The translations under genes were made by a program, and so were the position numbers. Shown one piece after another: positions 54,649 to 63,482 of a DNA stretch of 64,000 bases. Within the stretch, counting starts at the first letter, position 1, and every line of letters begins with the position of its first letter. The notes below the pieces were generated by a model. The model ran no database searches and was not told where the DNA came from. It saw only the letters and a program-made list of their open reading frames with translations. The stretch is from Pseudomonas putida (GTDB lineage: Bacteria > Pseudomonadota > Gammaproteobacteria > Pseudomonadales > Pseudomonadaceae), in assembly GCF_002906855.1 (NCBI RefSeq), contig NZ_MINI01000028.1:868001-932000 (forward strand). The letters run 5' to 3'.

Positions 54649-54697
54649 GTCAATGCATTGACACGGGCCAACTGGCAAAAATGCCAGGTGGCCCGTG
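54649..54697. promoter_or_regulatory. 16-bp perfect palindrome and strong hairpin upstream of the autotransporter
   Basis: TGTCAATGCATTGACA (54649-54664) is a perfect 16-bp palindrome 81 bp upstream of the autotransporter start. It abuts a ~16-bp stem, CACGGGCCAACTGGCA with TGCCAGGTGGCCCGTG (one G-T type mismatch), at 54662-54697, just after the ppiC stop. The hairpin likely ends ppiC transcripts; the palindrome could be an operator. Confidence 0.55.
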
Positions 54698-54701
54698 GCT
54701 A

Positions 54702-54977
54702 TCAATCGCGATAGAAGGTTTGCACCAGGTGGTAGCCGAACTTGCTCTTGATCGGCCCGTGCACCACGCGCAGGGGCTTCTTGAAGATCACTTGATCGAT
54801 CGCGCCCACCAGCTGGCCCGGGCGTACTTCGCCCAGGTCACCGCCGCGCTTGCCCGACGGGCAGGTGGAGAACTTCTTCGCCAGCACGTCGAAGGCCTCG
54901 CCGTTGGCGATGCGCTGCTTGAGCTTTTCGGCTTCGTCAGCAGTCTTGACCAGGATATGGCGGGCTTGAGCTTTCAT
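54702..54977 (-). CDS. ppiC: parvulin-type peptidyl-prolyl isomerase
   Basis: 91 residues, the size of cytoplasmic PpiC. Start MKAQARHILVKTADEAEKLK; motifs FSTCPSGKRGGDLGEVRPGQ and SKFGYHLVQTFYRD define the parvulin fold. Speeds prolyl bond isomerisation. It lies 36 bp after aacS on the same strand and may be its read-through partner. Confidence 0.92.
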   Translation of the reverse strand: MKAQARHILVKTADEAEKLKQRIANGEAFDVLAKKFSTCPSGKRGGDLGEVRPGQLVGAIDQVIFKKPLRVVHGPIKSKFGYHLVQTFYRD

Positions 54978-55013
54978 GGGTACACCTGTGCTTCGGGGCA
55001 AAAAAGGGCGCCA

Positions 55014-56975
55014 TTATGCCTGATCGCGCAGCTCCGTGCGGTCACGAAACTGCTCCAGTGCCTGCGGGTTCGCCAGGGCGTCGGTATTTTTCACCGGTAG
55101 CCCATGCACCACGTTGCGGATGGCCAGTTCCACCAGTTTGCCGCTGATGGTGCGTGGGATGTCGGTTACCTGGGCAATGACCGCTGGCACATGGCGCGGC
55201 GTGGTGTACTGTCGGATCACCTGGCGAATGCGCTGGCGCAGGGCGTCGTCGAGTTGCAGGCCATCGCGCAGGCGCACGAACAGCACCACGCGCACATCGC
55301 CGTGCCAGTCCTGGCCGATCGCCACGCTTTCCAGCACCTCTTCGACCTTTTCCACCTGGCGATAGATCTCTGCCGTGCCGATGCGCACGCCGCCGGGGTT
55401 GAGTACGGCGTCGGAGCGGCCATGGATCAGCAGGCCGCCGCTGCTGCTGCGCTGTTCGGCGTAGTCGCCCTGCGCCCAGACCCCGGGGAACCGGCTGAAA
55501 TACGCGTCATGGTAGCGGCTGCCGTCGCTGTCGCTCCAGAAGCCCATCGGCATCGACGGGAAGTTGCGGGTGCAGACCAACTCGCCTTTTTCGTCGAGCA
55601 CTGGCTGGCCCTGTTCGTTCCACACTTCCACGGCCATGCCCAGGCCCTTACAGGCCATTTCGCCGCGGCGCACCGGTAGCGTCGGGTTGCCGAGCACGAA
55701 ACACGAAACGATATCGGTACCGCCGGACATCGACGCCAGGCACAGGTCAGCCTTGATCTTGCCGTACACGTAGTCGTAGCTGTGCGGCGACAATGGTGAA
55801 CCGGTGGAGAGGATCAACCGCAGGCTGTCGAGGCGATGGCTGCGGGCCGGTTCCAGACCTTCCTGCTCCAGCGCGGCCAGGTACTTGGCACTGGTGCCGA
55901 AGGCCTGGATGCGTTCGGCGTCGATCAGGTCAAGCAGGCGCTCGGGGCCAGGGTGGAAGGGGGAGCCGTCATACAACACCAGGGTGGCGCCGACGGCCAG
56001 GCCGCTGACCAGCCAGTTCCACATCATCCAGCCACAGGTGGTGTAGTAGAACAGCACATCGTCGGCCTTCAGGTCGTTGTGCAGGCCATGTTCCTTGAGG
56101 TGCTGCAGCAGCAGGCCGCCGGCACGGTGGACGATACACTTGGGCACACCCGTGGTGCCGCTGGAATAGAGAATGTACAGCGGGTGGTCGAACGGCAGCG
56201 AGGCAAACTCAGGTTCGCCGCCGGGCTGGTAGAAGTCATCCCACAGGCTGACCTTGGCGGCGGTGAATTCACACGCTTGGGTGTGGGGGCGGGTATAGGG
56301 CACCACGATCAACTGCTGCAGCCTCGGCAACTGGGCGCAGACCTGGTTGATCTTGTCGACCTGGTCGATCGACTTGCCGGCGTACTTATAACCGGCGCAG
56401 ACTAGCAGCAGTTTCGGTTCGATCTGGCCGAACCGATCGATGATGCCGTGCAGCCCGAACTCCGGCGAAGACGTCGACCAGACCGCACCCAGACTGCTGC
56501 AGGCGAGCATTGCCACCAGGGTTTGCCAGGTATTGGGCATGACTGCCGCGATGCGGTCACCGGGCACGATGCCAGCTGCCTTGAACGCTTTCTGCAGGCC
56601 CGCAACTTCAGCGGCCAGTTGGGCATGGGTGAAGACCGTGCGCTGGCCATCTTCGCGCACGGAAACCATCGCAGGCCGGTCGTCACGACGGCGCAGCAGG
56701 TGTTCGGCGAAATTCAGGGTTGCCCCACTGAACCAGCGGGCGTCAGGCATCTGCGCGCCTTCGCTGAGGATCTGGTTGGCAGGGGTATGCCAGGCCACAT
56801 GAAAATAGTCGGCAAGGGTTTGCCAGAAGACCGGACGCTGCTCGATGCTCCAGCGGTGCAAGGCCGCGTAGTCATTGAGCTGCAAGTTGTAGCGCAAGTT
56901 CACCCGGCGGCGGAAGGCATCCATCCGGCTGGCTTCGATCTGCGCCGTGGAGGGGCGCCAGAGCACATCGTTCAT
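55014..56975 (-). CDS. aacS: acetoacetyl-CoA synthetase
   Basis: 653 residues, full length. ANL-family adenylate-forming enzyme: YILYSSGTTGVPKCIVH (AMP-binding loop), TTCGWMMWNW, and the C-terminal lysine region DIPRTISGKLVELAIR. The N-terminus MNDVLWRPSTAQIEASRMDAF is typical of AacS. It activates acetoacetate made from 3-hydroxybutyrate to acetoacetyl-CoA. Separated from ecotin by 57 bp and in the same direction as the permease and dehydrogenase. Confidence 0.92.
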   Translation of the reverse strand: MNDVLWRPSTAQIEASRMDAFRRRVNLRYNLQLNDYAALHRWSIEQRPVFWQTLADYFHVAWHTPANQILSEGAQMPDARWFSGATLNFAEHLLRRRDDRPAMVSVREDGQRTVFTHAQLAAEVAGLQKAFKAAGIVPGDRIAAVMPNTWQTLVAMLACSSLGAVWSTSSPEFGLHGIIDRFGQIEPKLLLVCAGYKYAGKSIDQVDKINQVCAQLPRLQQLIVVPYTRPHTQACEFTAAKVSLWDDFYQPGGEPEFASLPFDHPLYILYSSGTTGVPKCIVHRAGGLLLQHLKEHGLHNDLKADDVLFYYTTCGWMMWNWLVSGLAVGATLVLYDGSPFHPGPERLLDLIDAERIQAFGTSAKYLAALEQEGLEPARSHRLDSLRLILSTGSPLSPHSYDYVYGKIKADLCLASMSGGTDIVSCFVLGNPTLPVRRGEMACKGLGMAVEVWNEQGQPVLDEKGELVCTRNFPSMPMGFWSDSDGSRYHDAYFSRFPGVWAQGDYAEQRSSSGGLLIHGRSDAVLNPGGVRIGTAEIYRQVEKVEEVLESVAIGQDWHGDVRVVLFVRLRDGLQLDDALRQRIRQVIRQYTTPRHVPAVIAQVTDIPRTISGKLVELAIRNVVHGLPVKNTDALANPQALEQFRDRTELRDQA

Positions 56976-57032
56976 GCCGAACCTCCAGAGACTGCTTGGG
57001 GTTGAGGGCCCGTGAAGGGCCCTCGGGGTGAC

Positions 57033-57512
57033 TTATTCCACTTTAGCCTTTTGCACCTCTTCCGATGCCGACCACACGCGATAACGCACTTCGACACCCT
57101 TGGGCACATACACCACGACAGGCAGTTTGCTGTTGTAGCGCAGCATGAAGCCTTCACCGACCACCGGCACGAAGGCCTGGGTCTTCTTGCCATCCGGGCA
57201 GGCCATCAGGGTGCTGGCTGGCCCACCGATCTTGTCCAGGCGGTAGTAGCTGTAGCCCCAGCCTTCGAGGGTGTGTTCTTCCAGGCTGCCGGCCAGGCGC
57301 TGGCGGTTGCAGTCCACTTCCAGCGTCTTGCCGGCCAGGATTTCCAGCTTGTGGGCCGATTCATCGGTTTGCGCCGGCAGGTGGATGACCTGCCGGGTGA
57401 AGCCTTTTTCCGCCTCGGGATAGGGCGCGACGTCCTTGAGGCTGGCGGCCATCGCCGGAGCGGCGGCGGCCAGAGTCAGGGCAAAGATCGCGGTCATTGG
57501 GGTTGGGCGCAT
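57033..57512 (-). CDS. eco: ecotin, periplasmic serine protease inhibitor
   Basis: 159 residues. Signal peptide 1-22 (cleavage after AMAA/MAA). The reactive loop reads [11 protein letters not shown] with Met at P1, as in E. coli ecotin, and the disulfide cysteines (EVDCNRQ and MACPDG) are present, as is the C-terminal [24 protein letters not shown]. It blocks trypsin-, chymotrypsin- and elastase-like proteases. AAGGAGG precedes the ATG. Its place between the dehydrogenase and acetoacetyl-CoA synthetase genes is unexpected. Confidence 0.93.
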   Translation of the reverse strand: MRPTPMTAIFALTLAAAAPAMAASLKDVAPYPEAEKGFTRQVIHLPAQTDESAHKLEILAGKTLEVDCNRQRLAGSLEEHTLEGWGYSYYRLDKIGGPASTLMACPDGKKTQAFVPVVGEGFMLRYNSKLPVVVYVPKGVEVRYRVWSASEEVQKAKVE

Positions 57513-57567
57513 AGGGCCTCCTTGCAGGTAAACGAGTGCAAAACCGTTGCCAGGCCCAGGCCGCCCG

Positions 57568-58338
57568 TCACTGGGCCAACCAGCCACCATCGACGTTCCA
57601 GGCGGCACCGCGAACCTGGCTACCGGCCTCGCTGCACAGGAATAGTACCAGCTCACCGAGGTGTTCGGGGGTGACGAAGGCCAGCGAAGGTTGCTTCTCG
57701 GCCAGCAGATCGTGCTGCGCTTGCTGCGGATCGACGCCGTTGGCAGCACGATCGTCGATTTGCTTCTGAACCAGCGGGGTCAGCACCCACCCTGGGCAGA
57801 TGGCGTTGCAGGTGACGTTGCTGGTGGCGGTTTCCAGCCCCACCACCTTGGTCAACCCGACCACGCCATGCTTGGCCGCCACATAGGCCGCCTTGCCGGT
57901 GGAGCCGACCAGACCGTGCACCGAAGCGATATTGATGATCCGCCCCCAGTTGCGCGCGCGCATGCCGGGCAGGGCCAGGCGGGTCCCGTGGAACACGGCC
58001 GAGAGGTTGAGGGCGATGATCTTGTCCCAGCTTTCCAGCGGGAACTGCTCCACCGGCGCCACGTGCTGGATGCCGGCGTTGCTGACCAGGATGTCGACGC
58101 CGCCGAACTCGCGCTCAGCCATCGCGAACAGCGCTTCGATCTGCGCCACATCGGACAGGTCCGCCGGGTGGTGGGCAACCTTGACGCCTTGGCCGGCGAC
58201 CGCTGCCAATGCCGGCGACGGGTCGCCGAAACCGTTGAGCACAATGTTCGCGCCAGCCCGGGCCAGTACCTGGGCGATGCCCAGGCCGATGCCGCTAGTG
58301 GAACCAGTGACGAGTGCCGTCTTGCCTTTCAAAGTCAT
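57568..58338 (-). CDS. hbdH: 3-hydroxybutyrate dehydrogenase (SDR)
   Basis: 256 residues. Short-chain dehydrogenase with the NAD site [12 protein letters not shown], the NAG motif VSNAGIQHV, and the catalytic S-Y-K with YVAAKHG. The [16 protein letters not shown] region is characteristic of hydroxybutyrate dehydrogenases. Oxidises D-3-hydroxybutyrate to acetoacetate, feeding AacS. Just 11 bp downstream of the permease gene. Confidence 0.9.
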   Translation of the reverse strand: MTLKGKTALVTGSTSGIGLGIAQVLARAGANIVLNGFGDPSPALAAVAGQGVKVAHHPADLSDVAQIEALFAMAEREFGGVDILVSNAGIQHVAPVEQFPLESWDKIIALNLSAVFHGTRLALPGMRARNWGRIINIASVHGLVGSTGKAAYVAAKHGVVGLTKVVGLETATSNVTCNAICPGWVLTPLVQKQIDDRAANGVDPQQAQHDLLAEKQPSLAFVTPEHLGELVLFLCSEAGSQVRGAAWNVDGGWLAQ

Positions 58339-58349
58339 GTAAATACTCC

Positions 58350-59741
58350 TTAGACGATGCCGGTGGCGTAGAACGTGGCAATGACCACGAATACCGCCAG
58401 GGTCTTGATCAGGGTAATACCGAAAATGTCCTTGTAGGCTTCGCGGTGGGTCAGCCCGGTCACGGCCAACAAGGTGATCACCGCGCCGTTGTGTGGCAGG
58501 GTGTCCATGCCGCCACTGGCCATCGCGGCCACCCGGTGCAGCACTTCGAGGGGAATGTTGGCGGCATGGGCCGCAGCAATGAAGCTGTCGCTCATGGCCG
58601 CCAGGGCGATGCTCATGCCACCCGAGGCGGAGCCGGTGATGCCGGCCAGCAAGGTCACGGTGATCGCTTCGTTGACCAGCGGGTTAGGAATCCCGCGCAG
58701 CGCATCGGCCAGCACCAGAAAGCCCGGCAGCGAAGCGATGACGGCACCAAAGCCATACTCGGAGGCGGTGTTCATGGCCGCCAGCAAGGCGCCACCGACT
58801 GCACTCTTGGTGCCCTCGGCCAGGCGCTCGCGGATCACCCCGAAGGCACATACCAGCACCATCAGGATGCCCACCAGCAGGGCAGCCTGCACCGCCCAGA
58901 TTGCCGTGAGCTTGGCCACGTCGCTGTTGACCGGTGCGCTCATGCCCGGCAACTGCAGGGTGTGGCTGGGGCCGTACCACTGCGGGATCCAGTGGGTGAA
59001 CAGCAGGTTCATCACCCCCACCAGTACCAGCGGCGACAGCGCCAGCCAGGGGTTGGGCAGGGCAAGGTCGGTGGCGGTTTCAGGTTCGTTGCGCAGGTTG
59101 CTGCCGTAGCCTTCACCCGCGCACTGGGCCTTGTTGCGCTGGCGCTGCAGGTAGAGCATGCCGCTGCAAACCACGAACAGCGTGCCGATCAGCCCCAGCC
59201 ATGGCGCGGCCCAGGCGGTAGTGTTGAAGAAGGTGCTGGGGATGATGTTCTGGATCTGCGGGGTGCCGGGCAGAGCATCCATGGTGAACGAGAACGCGCC
59301 CAGGGCGATGGTCGCCGGGATCAGGCGCTTGGGGATGTCGCTCTGGCGGAACATTTCGGCGGCGAACGGATACACCGCGAACACCACCACGAACAGCGAT
59401 ACGCCGCCATAGGTGAGCAGGGCACAGACCAGCACGATCACCAGCATCGCCTGGCGAGTGCCAAGCAGGCGGATAGCGGCGGCGACGATCGAGCGCGAGA
59501 AGCCGGACAGCTCGATGAGCTTGCCGAACACGGCGCCGAGCAGGAACACCGGGAAGTACAGCTTGATGAAACCGACCATCTTCTCCATGAACACCCCGGT
59601 GAACGCGGGGGCTACGGCGGCCGGGTCGGTAAGCAGGACGGCGCCGAGGGCGGCGATGGGGGCGAAGAGAATCACGCTGTAACCGCGATAGGCGGCCAGC
59701 ATCAGCAGGGCCAGAGCGGCGAGGGCGATGAGCACGGTCAT
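58350..59741 (-). CDS. GntP-family permease, probable 3-hydroxybutyrate/acetoacetate importer
   Basis: 463 residues, about 12 membrane helices, start MTVLIALAALALLMLAAYRG. GntP motifs include LTYGGVSLFVVVFAVYPFAAE and MDALPGTPQIQNIIPSTFF; SGGMDTLPHNGAVITLL near the end is typical of the ketone-acid branch. The substrate is inferred from its place as first gene ahead of hbdH and aacS. Expected to be read from the sigma-54 promoter at 59791-59806. Confidence 0.85.
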   Translation of the reverse strand: MTVLIALAALALLMLAAYRGYSVILFAPIAALGAVLLTDPAAVAPAFTGVFMEKMVGFIKLYFPVFLLGAVFGKLIELSGFSRSIVAAAIRLLGTRQAMLVIVLVCALLTYGGVSLFVVVFAVYPFAAEMFRQSDIPKRLIPATIALGAFSFTMDALPGTPQIQNIIPSTFFNTTAWAAPWLGLIGTLFVVCSGMLYLQRQRNKAQCAGEGYGSNLRNEPETATDLALPNPWLALSPLVLVGVMNLLFTHWIPQWYGPSHTLQLPGMSAPVNSDVAKLTAIWAVQAALLVGILMVLVCAFGVIRERLAEGTKSAVGGALLAAMNTASEYGFGAVIASLPGFLVLADALRGIPNPLVNEAITVTLLAGITGSASGGMSIALAAMSDSFIAAAHAANIPLEVLHRVAAMASGGMDTLPHNGAVITLLAVTGLTHREAYKDIFGITLIKTLAVFVVIATFYATGIV

Positions 59742-59790
59742 CGGGATGGATCTCCTGGGTGAGTCTTGTTGTTATGGGTGGCCGGGAGAT

Positions 59791-59806
59791 AGCGGGAATC
59801 GTGCCA
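59791..59806 (-). promoter_or_regulatory. sigma-54 (-24/-12) promoter of the 3-hydroxybutyrate operon
   Basis: Read on the minus strand: TGGCACGATTCCCGCT. The -24 half TGGCACG is a perfect match; the -12 half has the invariant GC at exact spacing though TT is CC. It lies 50 bp before the permease start and beside a sigma-54-activator gene. Confidence 0.77.
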
Positions 59807-59858
59807 ATTTCTTAACTATATGAACTTAAAGGAATTTTTTGTTTTGTTTAATGGCTGT

Positions 59859-60015
59859 GTCTCCATTTTGAGATTGCAGGGGCCGCTGTGCGACCATCGC
59901 GGATGGATGCGCTCCTACCGGAGACCGCGTACCCCTGTAAGAGCGCGTTTATCCGCGTTCGAGAGCAGCCCTCGCGGCAATCTCAAAAATGAAACAAAAG
60001 TCTCCATTCAGAGAC
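59859..60015. promoter_or_regulatory. two candidate activator sites (GTCTC-N6-GAGAY) upstream of the sigma-54 promoter
   Basis: GTCTCCATTTTGAGAT at 59859-59874 and GTCTCCATTCAGAGAC at 60000-60015 share a dyad and spacing. They lie about 55 and 195 bp upstream of the -24 element, usual distances for bacterial enhancer binding. A larger inverted repeat links them (ATTTTGAGATTGC at 59865-59877 and GCAATCTCAAAAAT at 59977-59990). The second overlaps the end of the activator gene. The intervening ~100 bp is GC-rich REP-like sequence with no gene. Confidence 0.5.
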
Positions 60016-61390
60016 CGAGCGCTACCATCTTCTTGTACAAAGTCGAGCGCCCCAACCCCAGCGCCTTGGCAGCCTCGGGCACATTTCCCGCATGCTCGGC
60101 CAACGCCCCGGCAAGTAGCCTGCGCTCAAACTGTTCACACGCCTCACGATAGCGCATCCGTTGTTCCTGATCCGCGACCGGGCTCAGCGGCCCCAGTGCC
60201 GCCGTAAGGTCGGCGACACCAAGGCGCGGTTGGTCGGCCAGCAACGTCGCCCGCTCCAACACGTTGCGCAGCTCACGAATATTCCCCGGCCACCCATGCC
60301 GCGCCAGCAATGCCTGGGCGTCCTGCTCCAGCTCGTACTGGCTGCCCAGCTCGGCCAGGATTGCTTCGCACAGCGCCGGCAAGTCTTCGACGCGCTCGCG
60401 CAGCGGCGGCACTTCAATCGGCAGCACATTCAACCGGTAGTAAAGGTCGGCACGAAATGCCCCACGGGCCATGGCCGCCTGCAGATCGATGGAGGTGGCG
60501 GCAATGATGCGCACATCGCTGCGCAGCATCTGGTTCGAGCCAACCGGTTCGTACTCCTTTTCCTGCAGTACGCGTAGCAGCTTGCTCTGTAGAGCCAGCG
60601 GCATGTCACCAATCTCGTCGAGGAACAGCGTGCCACCCTCGGCCAGTTGCAGCTTACCGCTGCGGCCCTTGCGGTCGGCGCCGGTAAAGGCACCGGGTGC
60701 GGTGCCGAAAAACTCGGCTTCCAGCAGGGTTTCGGGGATTGCCGCACTGTTGATGCTGACAAAGGCCTTGTGCGCCCGCGCCGAAGCCGCATGAATGGCA
60801 TGGGCCAACAACTCTTTGCCAGTGCCGGTCTCTCCCAGCAGCAGCACCGGCGAATCGCTGCCCGCACCGCGCCTTGCGCGCCGCTTGGCTTCGAGGCTGG
60901 CCGGGCTGCTGCCGACGAACTGGGCGAAGCTGTACTTGGCCTGGCGTGCGCGCAATTGCGAGCGGGTGCTGGCCAGTTCCTGTTGCATGCTCGCATAGCG
61001 CTTGAGCAAGGGCGACAGGCTGCGCAGCTCTTCGAACAGGGCGAAGCCGATGGCCCCGATCAGGGCGCCCTGGGCATCGTGAATCGGCAGGCGCATCACC
61101 ACCAGCGGCTCGTTGGGGGTATCGAGCATGTCCAGCAGGATCGGCCGGCCATCGCTCACTACCTGGCGCATCAGGCTGCCCGGAATGACCGCCTCGCACG
61201 GCTGGCCGATCGCGCTGGCTGCGTCGGCCAGGCCGAAGCGCCGGGCGTAGCGCTCGTTCATCCAGACGATGCGTGCATCACGGCCGACGATCACCGTGCC
61301 TTCGCTGGATTGCTCGATGATCTCGAACAGCGAGCGGATCGCCAGTTGCCGTACCTGGGGGTAGTCCTTGAGGCTGTCGCTGTCATGCAT
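60008..61390 (-). CDS. hbcR: sigma-54-dependent activator with PAS sensor (HbcR-like)
   Basis: 460 residues: N-terminal PAS domain (about 20-120), AAA+ core with Walker [15 protein letters not shown] loop present (APGAFTGADRKGRSG), Walker B LFLDEIGDMP, and C-terminal Fis-type helix (AAKALGLGRSTLYKKMVALGL). No receiver domain, so it should sense a small ligand directly. Lies upstream of, and in the same direction as, the operon with the sigma-54 promoter; P. putida/P. fluorescens HbcR activates 3-hydroxybutyrate use. Its gene ends at 60008 so its own promoter lies beyond 61390. Confidence 0.87.
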   Translation of the reverse strand: MHDSDSLKDYPQVRQLAIRSLFEIIEQSSEGTVIVGRDARIVWMNERYARRFGLADAASAIGQPCEAVIPGSLMRQVVSDGRPILLDMLDTPNEPLVVMRLPIHDAQGALIGAIGFALFEELRSLSPLLKRYASMQQELASTRSQLRARQAKYSFAQFVGSSPASLEAKRRARRGAGSDSPVLLLGETGTGKELLAHAIHAASARAHKAFVSINSAAIPETLLEAEFFGTAPGAFTGADRKGRSGKLQLAEGGTLFLDEIGDMPLALQSKLLRVLQEKEYEPVGSNQMLRSDVRIIAATSIDLQAAMARGAFRADLYYRLNVLPIEVPPLRERVEDLPALCEAILAELGSQYELEQDAQALLARHGWPGNIRELRNVLERATLLADQPRLGVADLTAALGPLSPVADQEQRMRYREACEQFERRLLAGALAEHAGNVPEAAKALGLGRSTLYKKMVALGL

Positions 61391-61407
61391 GGTTAAAATC
61401 CTGAAAC

Positions 61408-62424
61408 CTATCGTCTGGGGTCGAACGCCTCACGCAAGGCATCGCCGATAAACACCAGCAGCGACAAGATCACCGCCAGGGCAAAGAACGCGGTAAAACC
61501 CAACCACGGCGCTTCCAGGTGCTGCTTGCCCTGAGTCACCAGCTCACCCAGTGAAGCGCTGCCGGCGGGCATGCCGAAGCCGAGGAAATCCAGCGCCGTC
61601 AGCGTGGTGATGGCCCCGGTGAGCATGAAGGGTACATAGGTAAAGGTCGCGTTCATCGCATTAGGCAGCACATGGCGCAGCATCACCAGGGTGTCTGACA
61701 ACCCCAAGGCACGCGCCGCCTTCACGTATTCGAGGTTGCGCCCACGCAGAAATTCGGCGCGCACCACATCGACCAGGGCCAGCCACGAAAACAGCGCCAT
61801 GATGCCCAGCAACCACCAGAAATCCGGCTCGACAAAGCCACTGAGGATGATCAGCAGGTACAGCACCGGCAGCCCCGACCATACCTCCAGCAAGCGCTGC
61901 CCGAACAGGTCCACCCAGCCGCCGTAATAGCCTTGCAGCGCGCCGGCGCCGACGCCGATGAGCACGCTGATCACCGTCAGGGCAAAGGCGAACAACAGCG
62001 AGGTGCGCGTGCCATACAGCACCCGCGCCAGCACGTCGCGGCCTTGGTCGTCGGTTCCCAGCCAGTTGCTCGCGCTCGGCGGGCTGGGGGTGGGCACCAG
62101 CAGGTCGTAGTTGGGTGTGTCGGCGCTGAACGGGATGGGGGCGAACAGCATCCAGCCGCCCTGGCCCTCGATCAGCTGGCGCACATAGGCACTGCGGTAG
62201 TCCGGCTGGAACGGCAGCTGGCCGCCAAACTGCTGCTCGCTGTAGCGCTTGAGCGCCGGCATGTACAAATCGCCTTTGTAGCTCAGCAGCAGCGGCTTGT
62301 CGTTGGCCACCAGCTCGGCGCACAGGCTCAGCGCCAGCAGGCCGGCGAACAGCCACAGCGACACCCAGCCGAGGCGGTTGCGGCGAAAACGCTGCAGGCG
62401 ACGACGCGAAACCGGCGACAGCAT
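61408..62424 (-). CDS. yejE: microcin C/oligopeptide ABC transporter permease (YejE-like)
   Basis: 338 residues. DppC-type permease with about six helices and the EAA loop (EYVKAARALGLSDTLVMLRHVLPN). The extended N-terminal region ([20 protein letters not shown], then YSEQQFGGQLPFQPDYRSAY) is typical of YejE. Imports peptides and microcin C-like compounds. Its start overlaps the yejB stop by one base (TGATG). Confidence 0.9.
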   Translation of the reverse strand: MLSPVSRRRLQRFRRNRLGWVSLWLFAGLLALSLCAELVANDKPLLLSYKGDLYMPALKRYSEQQFGGQLPFQPDYRSAYVRQLIEGQGGWMLFAPIPFSADTPNYDLLVPTPSPPSASNWLGTDDQGRDVLARVLYGTRTSLLFAFALTVISVLIGVGAGALQGYYGGWVDLFGQRLLEVWSGLPVLYLLIILSGFVEPDFWWLLGIMALFSWLALVDVVRAEFLRGRNLEYVKAARALGLSDTLVMLRHVLPNAMNATFTYVPFMLTGAITTLTALDFLGFGMPAGSASLGELVTQGKQHLEAPWLGFTAFFALAVILSLLVFIGDALREAFDPRR

Positions 62425-63482
62425 CAGTGCGCCCTCGTGTCGAAGTCGATGCGCGGGTCGAGCACGGTGAAGGCCAGGTCGCCAATCAGGCGGAACAGCA
62501 GGCCGGCCAGGGTGAAGATGAACAGCGTGCCGAACACCACCGGATAGTCGCGTGACACCGCTGCTTCGTAGCTCATGCGACCAAGGCCGTCGAGAGAGAA
62601 GATCACCTCGATCAGCAACGAGCCGGCGAAGAACACTGTGATCAGCGCTTGGGGCAGGCCGGCCAGCACCAGCAGCATGGCGTTGCGCAACACATGCCCA
62701 TAAAGCACGCGGCGTTCGCTCAGGCCTTTGGCGCGGGCCGTGACCACGTATTGGCGGGAGATTTCATCGAGAAAGGCGTTTTTGGTCAGCAGAGTAAGGG
62801 TGGCGAAGCCACCGATCACCAGTGCGCCGACTGGCAACACCAGATGCCAGAAGTAATCGGTGACCTTGCCCAGCAGGCTGAGCTGGTCGAAGTCATCCGA
62901 TACCAGGCCACGAACCGGGAACCAGTTCAGCGAGGTGCCGCCCGCGAACAGCACGATCAGCAGCAGCGCGAACAGGAACGAGGGCAGGGCATAGCCGACC
63001 ACGATCAGCGCGCTGCTCCAGGTATCGAAGCGGCTGCCATGGCGTACTGCCTTGCGGATACCCAGCGGGATCGACACCAGGTAGGTGATCAGCGTGGCCC
63101 AGAAGCCCAGTGACAGGGTCACCGGCAGCTTGTCGAGGATCAGGTCGGTGACCTTGGCGCCGCGGAAGAAGCTCTGGCCGAAGTCCAGCCGGGCGTACTG
63201 GCCGAGCATCAGCCACAGGCGTTCCGAGGCGGTCTTGTCGAAACCGTACTGGCGCTTGATCTCCTCGATCAGCTTTGGGTCCAGGCCGCGGGTGGCTCGG
63301 GACTCGCCGTGTACCACTTCGGCCCGGGAGCCGGGCGCACCGCCGCCCAGGCCCTGCAGCCGCGCTACCGCCTGCTCGACCGGGCCACCGGGGGCGGCCT
63401 GGACGATGGCGAAGTTGACCAGCAGGATCGCCAGCAAGGTCGGGATGATCAGCAGCAGGCGCCGCAAGATGTAGCTGGTCAT
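62424..63482 (-). CDS. yejB: microcin C/oligopeptide ABC transporter permease (YejB-like)
   Basis: 352 residues. DppB-type permease, start [20 protein letters not shown], with the EAA loop [20 protein letters not shown] and the [12 protein letters not shown] motif. Forms the membrane channel with YejE. Its start overlaps the solute-binding protein stop by 4 bases (ATGA). Confidence 0.9.
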   Translation of the reverse strand: MTSYILRRLLLIIPTLLAILLVNFAIVQAAPGGPVEQAVARLQGLGGGAPGSRAEVVHGESRATRGLDPKLIEEIKRQYGFDKTASERLWLMLGQYARLDFGQSFFRGAKVTDLILDKLPVTLSLGFWATLITYLVSIPLGIRKAVRHGSRFDTWSSALIVVGYALPSFLFALLLIVLFAGGTSLNWFPVRGLVSDDFDQLSLLGKVTDYFWHLVLPVGALVIGGFATLTLLTKNAFLDEISRQYVVTARAKGLSERRVLYGHVLRNAMLLVLAGLPQALITVFFAGSLLIEVIFSLDGLGRMSYEAAVSRDYPVVFGTLFIFTLAGLLFRLIGDLAFTVLDPRIDFDTRAH

